From Halosimplex amylolyticum (GTDB taxonomy: Archaea > Halobacteriota > Halobacteria > Halobacteriales > Haloarculaceae): a stretch of DNA of 64,000 nucleotides. Below the pieces are notes generated by a model. It had not been told where the DNA came from. It did not search any database and saw only the letters and a program-made list of their open reading frames with translations. Position 1 is the stretch's first letter. Every line of letters begins with the position of its first letter. Both the position numbers and the translations under genes were made by a program. The stretch covers positions 1 through 64,000 of the forward strand of contig NZ_JBLKNW010000009.1 in assembly GCF_051414035.1 (NCBI RefSeq). Reading direction: 5' to 3'. Below are positions 35,042 to 43,330 of this stretch, in pieces.

Positions 35042-35278
35042 TCACTGACGCAGATTGGTCGACTCGACGTGGAGGACCTCCTCGCGGAGGCGTTCGGCGA
35101 CGAACTTCGAGATACAGGTCTTGCCCGCGCCGCTGGGGCCGGTCACGAGCGCAGTGTCGGTCGGCTCGTCGTTGGTGACCGGTTCGAGGACGCTGGAGAG
35201 GTGATTGACCTCGGCGTCGCGATGCTCGACTTCTCGCGGGACGAAGCCGGCACGAAGGACGCGAGCATCGCGGATCAT
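35042..35278 (-). pseudogene. orc1/cdc6, N-terminal piece
   Basis: Reads MIRDARVLRAGFVPREVEHR, then EVNHLSSVLEPVTNDEPTDT, Walker A TGPSGAGKTCISKF, and VAERLREEVLHVES, exactly the start of a haloarchaeal Orc1/Cdc6. After HVES the sequence leaves the family and enters element A. With the pieces at 33219 and 31243 it rebuilds a near-complete initiator of about 340 residues, so the gene was intact before the insertions. The ATG at 35278 is the family start. Confidence 0.88.
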
Positions 35279-35737
35279 TCTGGTACCCCTTGGTTTCGGC
35301 TTCGGCTACAAAAACGTACACGGGGTGTTTCCGGAAAGGCAACTGTTTTTGGAAATTGTCCGGAGATTCCCTCGCTTGCCTGCGATTTGCCGTGGTGTCG
35401 GCGTGCTTTCCGGGATCGTCTCGTTTGTCGCTTCTGGAGAGTTTCGGTCCTCGACGAGGAGATGTCTTATGTAACGTACGCTAATTGTTGTCGCGGCGGC
35501 TGTTACATAAGACTCTTCTCCGTGTAGTCCCGCGGCAGCTGTGCTCGCAACTCAGTGCACGTGACGGTGAGGACGAGGGGATTGGAACGATGTACTGCGA
35601 TTTTTATTGCCAATCTGAATCAGTACCTTATTCAAACATTTAATTTAGGTTTGTGAAGGATCTCGGACCGTCAAGCGATTGATGTCACGATCCTGTTCCG
35701 TCGACGGAATTTTGTACTGTGATACCAATCCACATAT
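35279..35737. other. Upstream region of orc1: possible old replication origin
   Basis: AT-rich and free of supported genes. It holds the palindrome tttccggaaa (about 35329-35338) after cggggtg, and ttttggaaatt nearby, which loosely recall haloarchaeal origin-recognition boxes. A perfect 12-base inverted repeat gtcttatgtaac/gttacataagac lies at 35464-35475 and 35502-35513. Haloarchaeal origins usually lie just upstream of an orc gene, so this is the best origin candidate, but no consensus box is certain. Confidence 0.35.
35464..35513. repeat. Perfect 12-base inverted repeat
   Basis: gtcttatgtaac and gttacataagac are separated by 26 bases. The arms are perfect. It may form a cruciform, be a protein site in an origin, or be the ends of a tiny mobile remnant. 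Confidence 0.6.
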
Positions 35738-38029
35738 ATGGGTTCGGATTCGGGTTCAACAGGCGATATCTACGCCGAGACGCTGGCCGTTTTCGACCGG
35801 CGACCGGATCAGTATGAGCCGCTCACGACGCCAGAGGTGGCAGCAGCCCTGGATGCCGAACGGCGGACGGTGTACCAGCGATTGACACGGTTAGTCGAGC
35901 GCGACGCTCTCGAAACGAAGCAAACCGGTGCGAATGCCAGGGTGTGGTGGCGGCCCATTGATTCACCCTCGCCTGTGGAGACAGCGTCAGCCACCGACAC
36001 CAACGTGTCAGAGTCGACTTATTCTGACGGTAGCCGGGTTCCCGAGCAGCCATCGACAGATCTGCAGGGCGCCGCGTGGTCCAGCGATGCGGAGCGGTGG
36101 GCTCGAGCAATGCGATCGATGATCGACGGGGTCGCGGTCGTCGACGACAGCGGCAAGTATCGATACGCCAACAGCACGCACGCAGCCGTGTACGGGTACG
36201 AGGATCCGACGGCATTCCTCGGCGAGCACTGGGCCATGTGCTACGATGACGACGAACTCGAGCGATTTACGCAGGAAATCATCCCAGCCGTTCACCAATG
36301 CGGTGGCTGGCGCGGTGAAGCCACTGGCAAACGCAAGGACGGAACGACCTTTCCGGAAGAACTCTCGCTGACTGTGACCGACGACGGAGGCATGGTCTGC
36401 GTCGTTCGTGATATCACGGATCGCAAGGAGCGCGAGCGACAACTCCGTGAGGCTCGGGAGTTCAACGAAGAGCTGGTCGAGCAGGCGCCGTTCGGTATGT
36501 TCCGCTTGGACGAGGACCTCCGCATTACCTACGAAAACCCGCGAGCAGAGGAGATCATCGGACTGCCCGACGATGTGGAGTCCTCGGACGCGATCGGCGT
36601 TCCGATCAATGAACTGCCGCCTATCGTGGAGACAGGTCAGGCAGATCTCTTCGAAACGCTTCTAGATGGGGAGACGATCGAGTTCGATTTCCCCTTCGAA
36701 TCGATCTACGGGAAAGAAGCGTACTTCACTGGCCGAGCTGTACCGGTGTATCGGGACGACGAGTTCAACGGGGCGATCCTGATGGCCACCGATATCTCGG
36801 AGCGCCGACAGTACGAGCGAACGTTAGAGCGCCAGCGTGAGCAACTCGCGGCGCTCGATGAACTGAACGACGTCGTTCGCGGGATCACGGATGCGGTCAT
36901 CGACCAACCAACGCGGTCGGCGATCGAGCAGGTCGTGTGTGACCGCCTGGCCAAGTCTGATTCCTACCGGCTCGCCTGGATCGGCGCTGCCGATGCCGAG
37001 CATCACCTGGACGTACGAGTTGCGACCGGTACCGATGGCTGTCTCGGCGAGGTCGCAATCACGTCTGGCTCGGACATGCCGACCGAGAGAAGCCCGATCG
37101 AACGGGCAATCGCCACCCGAAGCATACAGGTGCTCCAGCACACACAAGGGAACCCGTCGTCAGATCGCTTCGGTGAGCATGCACGCGAGTTCGGGTATCG
37201 GTCGGCGGCGGTCATTCCGATCGGCCATCAGGGCGTGATGTACGGCATCCTCGGCGTCTACTCGGAACGACCTGATGCATTCGCCGAAGCGGAGCGAGAA
37301 GTGATCGGACAGCTCGGTGACGTGGTCGGGCACGCCATTGCTGCTGTCGACCGCAAGCGAGCGCTCCTGAGTGACGAGGTCGTCGAACTCGAGCTCCAGA
37401 TCCCGACGTTGGGAGACGCGACCTCCGTCCCGACAACCGACGGGAGCATCTCCATCGACAGGATAACACCACTTCGCGGTGACGAGTATCTGTTGTACGG
37501 CCGGGCAGCTCTGGATGCCGTGACCGTCCTCGAGACGTTTCGTGAGCAGCGCCCTGAGTGGGGGACCGTCGAGACGTTCGACGAACGGGATGGCGAGGTC
37601 CGATTCGAACAGCATCTGTCGAACGAACCGATCGTTTCGACCATCGCCGCCTATGGCGGGAACTTCACTCAAGGATCGATCGAACAGGGGGCGATCAGCG
37701 TAACTGTCGAACTCCTCCCTGGAACAGACGCTCGAAGGATCATCGAGACCATCCAAGACACCCACCCGGGCGCTCAGATCGTCCGACAGCGGCAGGCGAC
37801 CCGTGAGACCGCTACGTCGGCTGACTTGGTACGACAGCTCGTCGAGAGCCTGACCAATCGGCAGCGGGCGGCGGTTGAGGCAGCTTACTTCGGCGGGTAT
37901 TTCGATAGCCCGCGACTACGATCAGGAGAGGAGATCGCCGCCTCACTCGATATCCAGGCATCGACGTTCCATCAACATCTCCGGAAGGCTCAGCGGAAAC
38001 TGTTCGAGATTGCGTTCACCGAACTCTGA
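35738..38029 (+). CDS. Bat-type regulator: wHTH, PAS, PAS, GAF, HTH_10
   Basis: A 763-residue cytoplasmic one-component regulator. Residues about 25-70 form an N-terminal winged helix ending ARVWWRP. Two PAS domains follow (about 110-220 with RDITDRK, 235-355 with TDISERR), then a GAF domain (about 375-520: YRLAWIGAADAEHHLDVRVATG). The bacterioopsin-activator domain is at about 530-690, and HTH_10 at about 705-758 (LTNRQRAAVEAAYFGGYFDSP...ASTFHQHLRKAQRKL). The relatives sense light, redox or ligands and switch target promoters. It is transcribed away from the orc1 relic; targets may be the following genes. Confidence 0.9.
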   Translation: MGSDSGSTGDIYAETLAVFDRRPDQYEPLTTPEVAAALDAERRTVYQRLTRLVERDALETKQTGANARVWWRPIDSPSPVETASATDTNVSESTYSDGSRVPEQPSTDLQGAAWSSDAERWARAMRSMIDGVAVVDDSGKYRYANSTHAAVYGYEDPTAFLGEHWAMCYDDDELERFTQEIIPAVHQCGGWRGEATGKRKDGTTFPEELSLTVTDDGGMVCVVRDITDRKERERQLREAREFNEELVEQAPFGMFRLDEDLRITYENPRAEEIIGLPDDVESSDAIGVPINELPPIVETGQADLFETLLDGETIEFDFPFESIYGKEAYFTGRAVPVYRDDEFNGAILMATDISERRQYERTLERQREQLAALDELNDVVRGITDAVIDQPTRSAIEQVVCDRLAKSDSYRLAWIGAADAEHHLDVRVATGTDGCLGEVAITSGSDMPTERSPIERAIATRSIQVLQHTQGNPSSDRFGEHAREFGYRSAAVIPIGHQGVMYGILGVYSERPDAFAEAEREVIGQLGDVVGHAIAAVDRKRALLSDEVVELELQIPTLGDATSVPTTDGSISIDRITPLRGDEYLLYGRAALDAVTVLETFREQRPEWGTVETFDERDGEVRFEQHLSNEPIVSTIAAYGGNFTQGSIEQGAISVTVELLPGTDARRIIETIQDTHPGAQIVRQRQATRETATSADLVRQLVESLTNRQRAAVEAAYFGGYFDSPRLRSGEEIAASLDIQASTFHQHLRKAQRKLFEIAFTEL

Positions 38030-38089
38030 CTCGGGAGGCACAAATTTGAGCGGGTGAACCTTTCCCTTCACCATGCGCTAGTATGTAGT

Positions 38090-38764
38090 ATGAACCGGCA
38101 ACCGGGTGCTCCCGCATCGGGTGGTGGCGGTCGGGAGTTGGCGACGGTACTGGGTGACCTGCGGCAGCGGCGGATAATCTCGATACTCCTCGATCGGCCT
38201 CGCCCGATCAGCGTCAGAGAACTGGGTATCCACCTTTCGGCGTACGACGACGGTGTTCAACCGTCAAACCTGTCCGATTCCGCTGTCCAGTCGGCCGTGA
38301 CTGACCTTGAACATCGCTGTCTCCCGAGGCTAGAGGCGGTCGGAATGATCGAGCGCGACCAGACGGGTGTTGTCGCTGCCGAGCCGCTTCCGATCGAGAC
38401 GACGCTCTCGCTCCCCCCTCTCCACGACCCCGAGGACCCTGACTGGGAACCGATCAGTGTTCTCATCGGACGGCCAGTTCGACAGGCTGTCATTTCGATT
38501 CTCTCTGGTAAGGATCAGCGTCTCACGGTCGATGGACTCACAACCGAACTGCGTACTCAGTCTCTCTCCGATCGGGTAGCGTCTCTGGACGACGCTCAGT
38601 ACATCCAGACGAGACTCCATCACGTCGCACTCCCCAAGCTGGCGACAGTCGATCTCCTCACATACAATCCAGCGGAACAAACGGTCGCTCGGACGGACCG
38701 AACCATGCATATCGCGTGTCAGACGGGTCTGGATAGGACAGCCGACGATGTGGCACCCAGTTAG
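38090..38764 (+). CDS. Tandem DUF7344 HTH protein
   Basis: A 224-residue protein with two DUF7344-like winged helices: ELATVLGDLRQRRIISILLDRPRPISVRELG...LEHRCLPRLEAVGMIERD, and SVLIGRPVRQAVISILSGKDQRLTVDGL...TRLHHVALPKLATVDLLTYN. Each half shows the HxxLP-L pattern. The ATG at 38090 is used; a GTG at 38054 is in frame but precedes any similarity. It starts 60 bases after the Bat-like gene and may be in the same unit. Likely a regulator. Confidence 0.8.
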   Translation: MNRQPGAPASGGGGRELATVLGDLRQRRIISILLDRPRPISVRELGIHLSAYDDGVQPSNLSDSAVQSAVTDLEHRCLPRLEAVGMIERDQTGVVAAEPLPIETTLSLPPLHDPEDPDWEPISVLIGRPVRQAVISILSGKDQRLTVDGLTTELRTQSLSDRVASLDDAQYIQTRLHHVALPKLATVDLLTYNPAEQTVARTDRTMHIACQTGLDRTADDVAPS

Positions 38765-38766
38765 GC

Positions 38767-39015
38767 TCACTCTCGAAGCTGAATCTGGGTCGGCTCGACA
38801 ACTATTTCGTAGCCGGCATACTCGAATGTGAGCGACTCGATCTCCGGGGAGAGCGTGAATGCTTGATCGATCGAGTCGACGTCGATTGACTCCTGCAGTG
38901 GCGGTAACTCAGTGACTGGGCGGTCCGCGACATCAGTTAGCACCCGTAACAGAGCGTCACTGACTCTCTCGTCACGGCCATATTGCCACGTGCCGGCTGC
39001 GTCCCGTGGTTCCAT
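38767..39015 (-). CDS. HalOD1 output-domain protein
   Basis: An 82-residue protein consisting of one HalOD1 domain: VSDALLRVLTDVADRPVTELPPLQESIDVDSIDQAF, then SLTFEYAGYEIVVEPTQIQLRE. HalOD1 is a haloarchaeal domain found alone or attached to receiver domains as output; its partner is unknown. It is convergent with the tandem DUF7344 gene, with two bases between the stops. Another member is at 47412. Confidence 0.85.
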   Translation of the reverse strand: MEPRDAAGTWQYGRDERVSDALLRVLTDVADRPVTELPPLQESIDVDSIDQAFTLSPEIESLTFEYAGYEIVVEPTQIQLRE

Positions 39016-39044
39016 GACTGGATCTCACAGCCATGCAACTTATC

Positions 39045-39332
39045 CTATGGGTTTTTACAACCCGGCAAAACGGGAATATTACTGGGCCCCGTCACTTCAC
39101 AGTCATCCGATCTCACTCGAGTTGGGGGATCTCGATCGGTACATACCTCGCAATGGTCTATCTGCAGGCAGTACTCAGTGGCTGTCGCAGTAGCGAGGGG
39201 TCCCTCTCCCAAGGCGTCGCCGCCACCCTGCGTGACGAACCACTTACCGGCAGCTCGCTCTTCGAGGAGTAGCGAGGCCATGTGTCGCCGAGTGTGGTCC
39301 GAATCGGCCCTCTCATCGAGCGACGAACTCAT
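39045..39332 (-). CDS. DUF7692 family protein with altered C-terminus (copy 2)
   Basis: Residues 1-60 follow the protein at 20457-20642 closely (SLDERADSDHTRRHMASLLLEE...EYCLQID). After that the stop used in copy 1 is missing and the frame runs on for about 35 unrelated residues, so the end has been altered. The coupled zinc-finger gene found beside copy 1 is absent. It is divergent from the PadR-like gene at 39555, as in copy 1. Confidence 0.65.
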   Translation of the reverse strand: MSSSLDERADSDHTRRHMASLLLEERAAGKWFVTQGGGDALGEGPLATATATEYCLQIDHCEVCTDRDPPTRVRSDDCEVTGPSNIPVLPGCKNP

Positions 39333-39554
39333 GTCTCTTGGAAGGCGGGCGTGGACTATAGACGCCAGTCACTATCGGAGCGAAACTGGAGCCACTTTCG
39401 GTGTCGGTTGTGACTCTCTCGGTGCGCACGTCGCAAAGCCGTCATCTCTGATCTCGGCGACGCCACAGTAGATGCACATCCGTACTCTCGTCTCGAGTAC
39501 CCCCGATCCCTCGATAGAATTATCAGTCTGGCAGTCGTATCAAAATTCAGTCCA

Positions 39555-39845
39555 ATGTACGACCTGACTGGGTTCCAGCGCGACCTGCTGTACGCGATTG
39601 CTGGCCAGGACGAACCACACGGCCTCGCGATCAAAGAAGAGCTCGAAGACTACTACGAGAATGAGATCCACCACGGGCGGTTGTACCCGAATCTAGACAC
39701 GCTCGTCGACAAGGGCCTCGTCGAGAAGGGCGAACGTGACCGGCGGACCAACTTCTACAGTCTCACCCGCCGCGGGCGTCGGGAGATCGAAGCACGCCGG
39801 GACTGGGAAGAACAGTACGTCGACGCGGACGGTAAGCCAGCGTAA
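39555..39845 (+). CDS. PadR-type winged-helix regulator (copy 2)
   Basis: A 96-residue protein about 90 percent identical by eye to the one at 20864. All landmarks are kept (FQRDLLYAIAG, HHGRLYPNLDTLVDKGLVEKG, RRTNFYSLTRRGRREIEAR). The upstream stretch to the DUF7692 gene also resembles copy 1, for example around atagacgccag and the block before the ATG (tagaattaNc-gtctggcag), so a segment of about 700 bases was duplicated. The conserved promoter region suggests that both respond to the same signal. Confidence 0.9.
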   Translation: MYDLTGFQRDLLYAIAGQDEPHGLAIKEELEDYYENEIHHGRLYPNLDTLVDKGLVEKGERDRRTNFYSLTRRGRREIEARRDWEEQYVDADGKPA

Positions 39846-39936
39846 GATACGATCTCGTGACTGGAAGAACCGATTCTACGCCACGACATAGGGGCTGTGG
39901 AGGAGATCAATCAACTGGGTGTTTCCGATGTATCAG

Positions 39937-41796
39937 TCACGTCCCGCTAGTTTCGACATTGTGGATCTCGAAGCGTGCGCCGCCCGCGTCGCTGTCAGTG
40001 ACGCGAAGTTCCCAACCGTGAACGTCGCCGATCTCCTGGACGATCGAGAGGCCGAAGCCCGTCCCGTCCTGACTCGTCGAATACCCGTAGTCGAACACGA
40101 GATCCTTGTTCTCATCTGAAATCCCGGGGCCATCGTCCGCGATATAGAACCCGTCTTCAAGGTCGCCGACGGTGATAGTCACCGCGTCGCCGCCGTGTTC
40201 GACTGCATTACAGAAGAGATTCTCCAGTAATTCCTGTACGCGGCTCTCGTCGGCGTGGATCACCTGCTGGGTGTCAATAACGAGCGTCGCTGCGCCCGTC
40301 TGGACGTGCCCCCAGCAGGCTCGACAGAGAGTCGTGAGATCGACATTTTCGGGATCGAGTGATACTGTCCCAGCCTGGGCGAACGCGTGGAGGTCGTTGA
40401 GCAGCGTCTCCGTCCGCGTCAGTGCCTGATCGACATCCGCGAGATGTGGACAGTCACACGCCTCCTGTGCCAACTCTAGACGACCGATCGCGACGGTGAG
40501 CGGGTTTCGCAAGTCGTGGCTCACGATATTGGTGAACGTCGCGAGCCGTTCGTTCTGTCGGGTGAGTTCCCGCTCACGTTCGACGCGTTCCAGCGCTGCT
40601 GTCGCATGCGCAGCGACCGTTTTCGCGAGCGAGACATCCGTCTCGTCGAACACGGCGGGTTCTGGCGACCCGATGAGGTGGACGCCGCGACCGTCCAGCG
40701 GGATGACCAACTGGCTCCGGATCGGCGTGTCTGGATTGTATCGATCGTCATTCGTCGCGATATCGTCGTACACTAGCGGTTCACCCGCCGCAAACGCTTT
40801 CCAGGCGATCCCGTCGCCCGGTTCGAAGACCGGTGGCTCGCCGACGAGTTCTTCGGTCCGGTCGGTCCACGTGACTGGGACCAACCTGTCGTCCGTCTCG
40901 TCGTACCGGTGGAACCCGTTAGCGGGCATTCCGAGGATGTCACGGACGGCCCTGACAGTTATCTCGGCGACTTCCTCGGCAGTCTCGGCCTGGATGAATG
41001 CACGGGCAGTGCTGTGCAGCTCCTCGATCGCCTGCTTCTGTCTTCGGTGCTCGGTCGTATCGAGAACCGTGCAGACAAGTTCGCCGTGGTCGGTTGTCGC
41101 AAGGCGGTGGTCCTCGATGAACGTGTTCCCATCGGCACGGAGACCTGTTGTTTCGCCCCGCCAGAACCCGTTGGCTCGCACGGCCGGGAGTATCGTCTCC
41201 CGCATCGATTGAGTATCCTGGTCGGGATAGAGGAGTGACCAGTGTGCACCGAGCATCTCCCCCCGGTCGTATTCATAGAGAGCCGCGTAGGCCTCGTTGA
41301 CGTAGATGAATTCGCCGTCCGCATTGAGGATACTGATGCCCTCTTGAGCGGTTTCGATCGCTCGGAGCTGTCGTTGCTCGGCTTGTTCCGCACGCGCTCG
41401 CTCGACGGCGTTGATGACACGGTTGGTGAGGAGGGTGTACTGCTCGGTGCCTATCTCCTTCTGGAGGTAATCGGTGACACCAGCCGAGATCGCATCGCTC
41501 GCGATCTCCTCACTTCCCTTGCCCGTGAACAGAATAAACGGCAGATCCGGTCGGTCCGTCCGAACGGTTTCGAGGAATTCGAGCCCGTTTCGACCGGGCA
41601 TTTCGTAATCGGAGATGATGCAGTCGATTTCCATCTCGTCGAGACGAGCGATCGCGTCAGCGACGGTCGAGGCTGTCTCGACCGTGAGCCGCTCGTCTTC
41701 GCGTTCGAGAACGGTGGCCACGAGCTCCACGAGATCCGGATCGTCGTCGACATGGAGTACCTGAATCGACTCCGAGATCGGTGTCGACGGTTGCAT
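39937..41796 (-). CDS. Hybrid sensor kinase: receiver, PAS, GAF, histidine kinase
   Basis: A 619-residue cytoplasmic protein. The N-terminal receiver (VLHVDDDPDLVELVA, phospho-accepting Asp in CIISDYEMPGRNG, Lys in YLQKEIG) is followed by PAS (about 140-255), GAF (about 260-395: FHRYDETDDRLVPVTW...QLVIPLDGRGVHLIG), HisKA with NIVSHDLRNPLTVAIG and HATPase_c (LLENLFCNAVEHGG, DDGPGI, GTGFGLSIV). Such proteins are usual in haloarchaea. The receiver probably takes phosphate from another kinase. An ATG nine bases upstream (41805) is also possible. The signal is unknown. Confidence 0.9.
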   Translation of the reverse strand: MQPSTPISESIQVLHVDDDPDLVELVATVLEREDERLTVETASTVADAIARLDEMEIDCIISDYEMPGRNGLEFLETVRTDRPDLPFILFTGKGSEEIASDAISAGVTDYLQKEIGTEQYTLLTNRVINAVERARAEQAEQRQLRAIETAQEGISILNADGEFIYVNEAYAALYEYDRGEMLGAHWSLLYPDQDTQSMRETILPAVRANGFWRGETTGLRADGNTFIEDHRLATTDHGELVCTVLDTTEHRRQKQAIEELHSTARAFIQAETAEEVAEITVRAVRDILGMPANGFHRYDETDDRLVPVTWTDRTEELVGEPPVFEPGDGIAWKAFAAGEPLVYDDIATNDDRYNPDTPIRSQLVIPLDGRGVHLIGSPEPAVFDETDVSLAKTVAAHATAALERVERERELTRQNERLATFTNIVSHDLRNPLTVAIGRLELAQEACDCPHLADVDQALTRTETLLNDLHAFAQAGTVSLDPENVDLTTLCRACWGHVQTGAATLVIDTQQVIHADESRVQELLENLFCNAVEHGGDAVTITVGDLEDGFYIADDGPGISDENKDLVFDYGYSTSQDGTGFGLSIVQEIGDVHGWELRVTDSDAGGARFEIHNVETSGT

Positions 41797-41948
41797 TCCA
41801 GACACTCAGTCGAACGCTGGAATAAGAATTGGGGTGCGGCTATCAACGCTGAATTCGCGATCGGTGTTCGATTGCTACGGACCGTCTTTCAGTCGGTTTA
41901 CGGGGTTTCCTCGGTATCTCGGGGTCAACCCGCTACTGATGTGCGCGC

Positions 41949-42548
41949 TTAGATGCCCCACCGCAGGCCGGACATCGTGGCGACGATAGCGATCATGAGG
42001 AGGAGTTCGACCATGCTCAACATCCCGTACTTCTTGTTCAGGGAGGCGAGTCGTTCGTGATCAGTATCGTCGGCGGCGATCTCGTCGAACATCCCGGCAG
42101 TGAACTTATGCAACGGGCCGAATCCGAGGACGAGCAGTGCGATCGCAAGGCCGAGCGCCGCCCACAGCGACGGCGTCGGGGACGCCCACAGACCCATCAT
42201 GCTCGCGAGGCCGATCCCTGAGCCGACGACGCCGACCGAGACCGGCTCCATGAGCAGGTTCATCTTCGGGACGAACCCCTCGGCAAACTCGACGTTCGCC
42301 TCCTCGGAGAGGCTTCCCATGACGGGGCCGAGGACGACCGCCCCGAGCACTGCAGTCCCAAACCAGAACGCACCGAGGAACAGGTGGACGGTGAACATGA
42401 TCCGGATGTCGCCCGAAAGATAGCCCACGACGGGGAGCAACAGGGGCACGAGAATCGCCCCGATCGCAAACGGTCGAGTGGCGGCGTCCGCCATGAACCG
42501 GTACCGTTCACGTCGATTCGCTGGTCGCTGTACGTTGGCTAATGACAT
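41949..42548 (-). CDS. Integral membrane protein, about four helices
   Basis: A 199-residue membrane protein: basic N-terminus (QRPANRRERYRF), then helices near 25-45 (AIGAILVPLLLPVVGYLSG), 50-75 (IMFTVHLFLGAFWFGTAVLGAVV), 100-150 (two helices around LMEPVSVGVVGSGIGLASMMGLW and LWAALGLAIALLVLGFG) and a last helix (MLSMVELLLMIAIVATMSG). The VHLFLGAFWFG segment with its His recalls CopD-like or DUF2269-like proteins, but I cannot assign it. ATG 42548 is favoured by the TATA-like aatttatg some 45 bases upstream. Confidence 0.6.
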   Translation of the reverse strand: MSLANVQRPANRRERYRFMADAATRPFAIGAILVPLLLPVVGYLSGDIRIMFTVHLFLGAFWFGTAVLGAVVLGPVMGSLSEEANVEFAEGFVPKMNLLMEPVSVGVVGSGIGLASMMGLWASPTPSLWAALGLAIALLVLGFGPLHKFTAGMFDEIAADDTDHERLASLNKKYGMLSMVELLLMIAIVATMSGLRWGI

Positions 42549-43330
42549 CGCATCACCCTGTCCATGGCAAGGGAATTCCAATTATCACACATAAATTGTG
42601 TGGGTCGGCGGAGCGTCGTAGACGGATTTTCACCCAAGTGTGGCCGAAACGATCACAGTGGCAGGATTCGGTTACACGATCGCGCTGTATCGAACTGAGT
42701 CTATTTCGGCTCCACAGTAGTGGCGACAGCACTGCGGAATCGCACTCGTTTGCCCCCGTAGCGGACTCGGTCGGTAGGCTGGTGGGCTCGAAATGCGCTG
42801 CACAGCGCGAACGATCCCGGACTCGTACCTTCGCACCCACGAAAGACATAAATCCGATACCGCCATCTGCTCAAGTAATTCTAATGCGCGCCGCCCTGTA
42901 ACTGGGCCTGACAGACACAGGCCCACGGTCGGTCGCCTCGTTCGGAAGCTGTCGCTGTACGAGACCGACTTGCACTAGAGTCGCTTCCAGTCGCGCTCAG
43001 TTCAGTGGCCTGTACTTTTCACGGATAGCGAGGAGTCGCTCGACGAGCAGTAGCCCGACGAGAACCCGAGTCAAATGACCCAATTGCGACACAACCAGTC
43101 CGCAAGTTACCCACCCCCGAACCAAGACAGTCCATCGAACAGCCGATCGACCATCTCCCAGCCTAGCAGGCGAACTACGAGAGAACGACCGTTTCCCGAC
43201 TCAGCTTCGACCGATATCTCCATCCACTCGACCGATGTGGCCAGCACTGGCCTCGAAATAGTCGATTCTGCCCTTCCATACTACTGATCGCGGCGTACTC
43301 CGACCGGCTCGGAGCGGTCGGGAGGGAACA
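42549..43330. other. Non-coding stretch with a strong hairpin
   Basis: About 780 bases with no supported gene. At 42904-42924 GGGCCTG-acagaca-CAGGCCC is a perfect seven-pair hairpin, preceded at about 42846 by a TATA-like cataaat. It could be a small RNA or a terminator. Confidence 0.4.
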
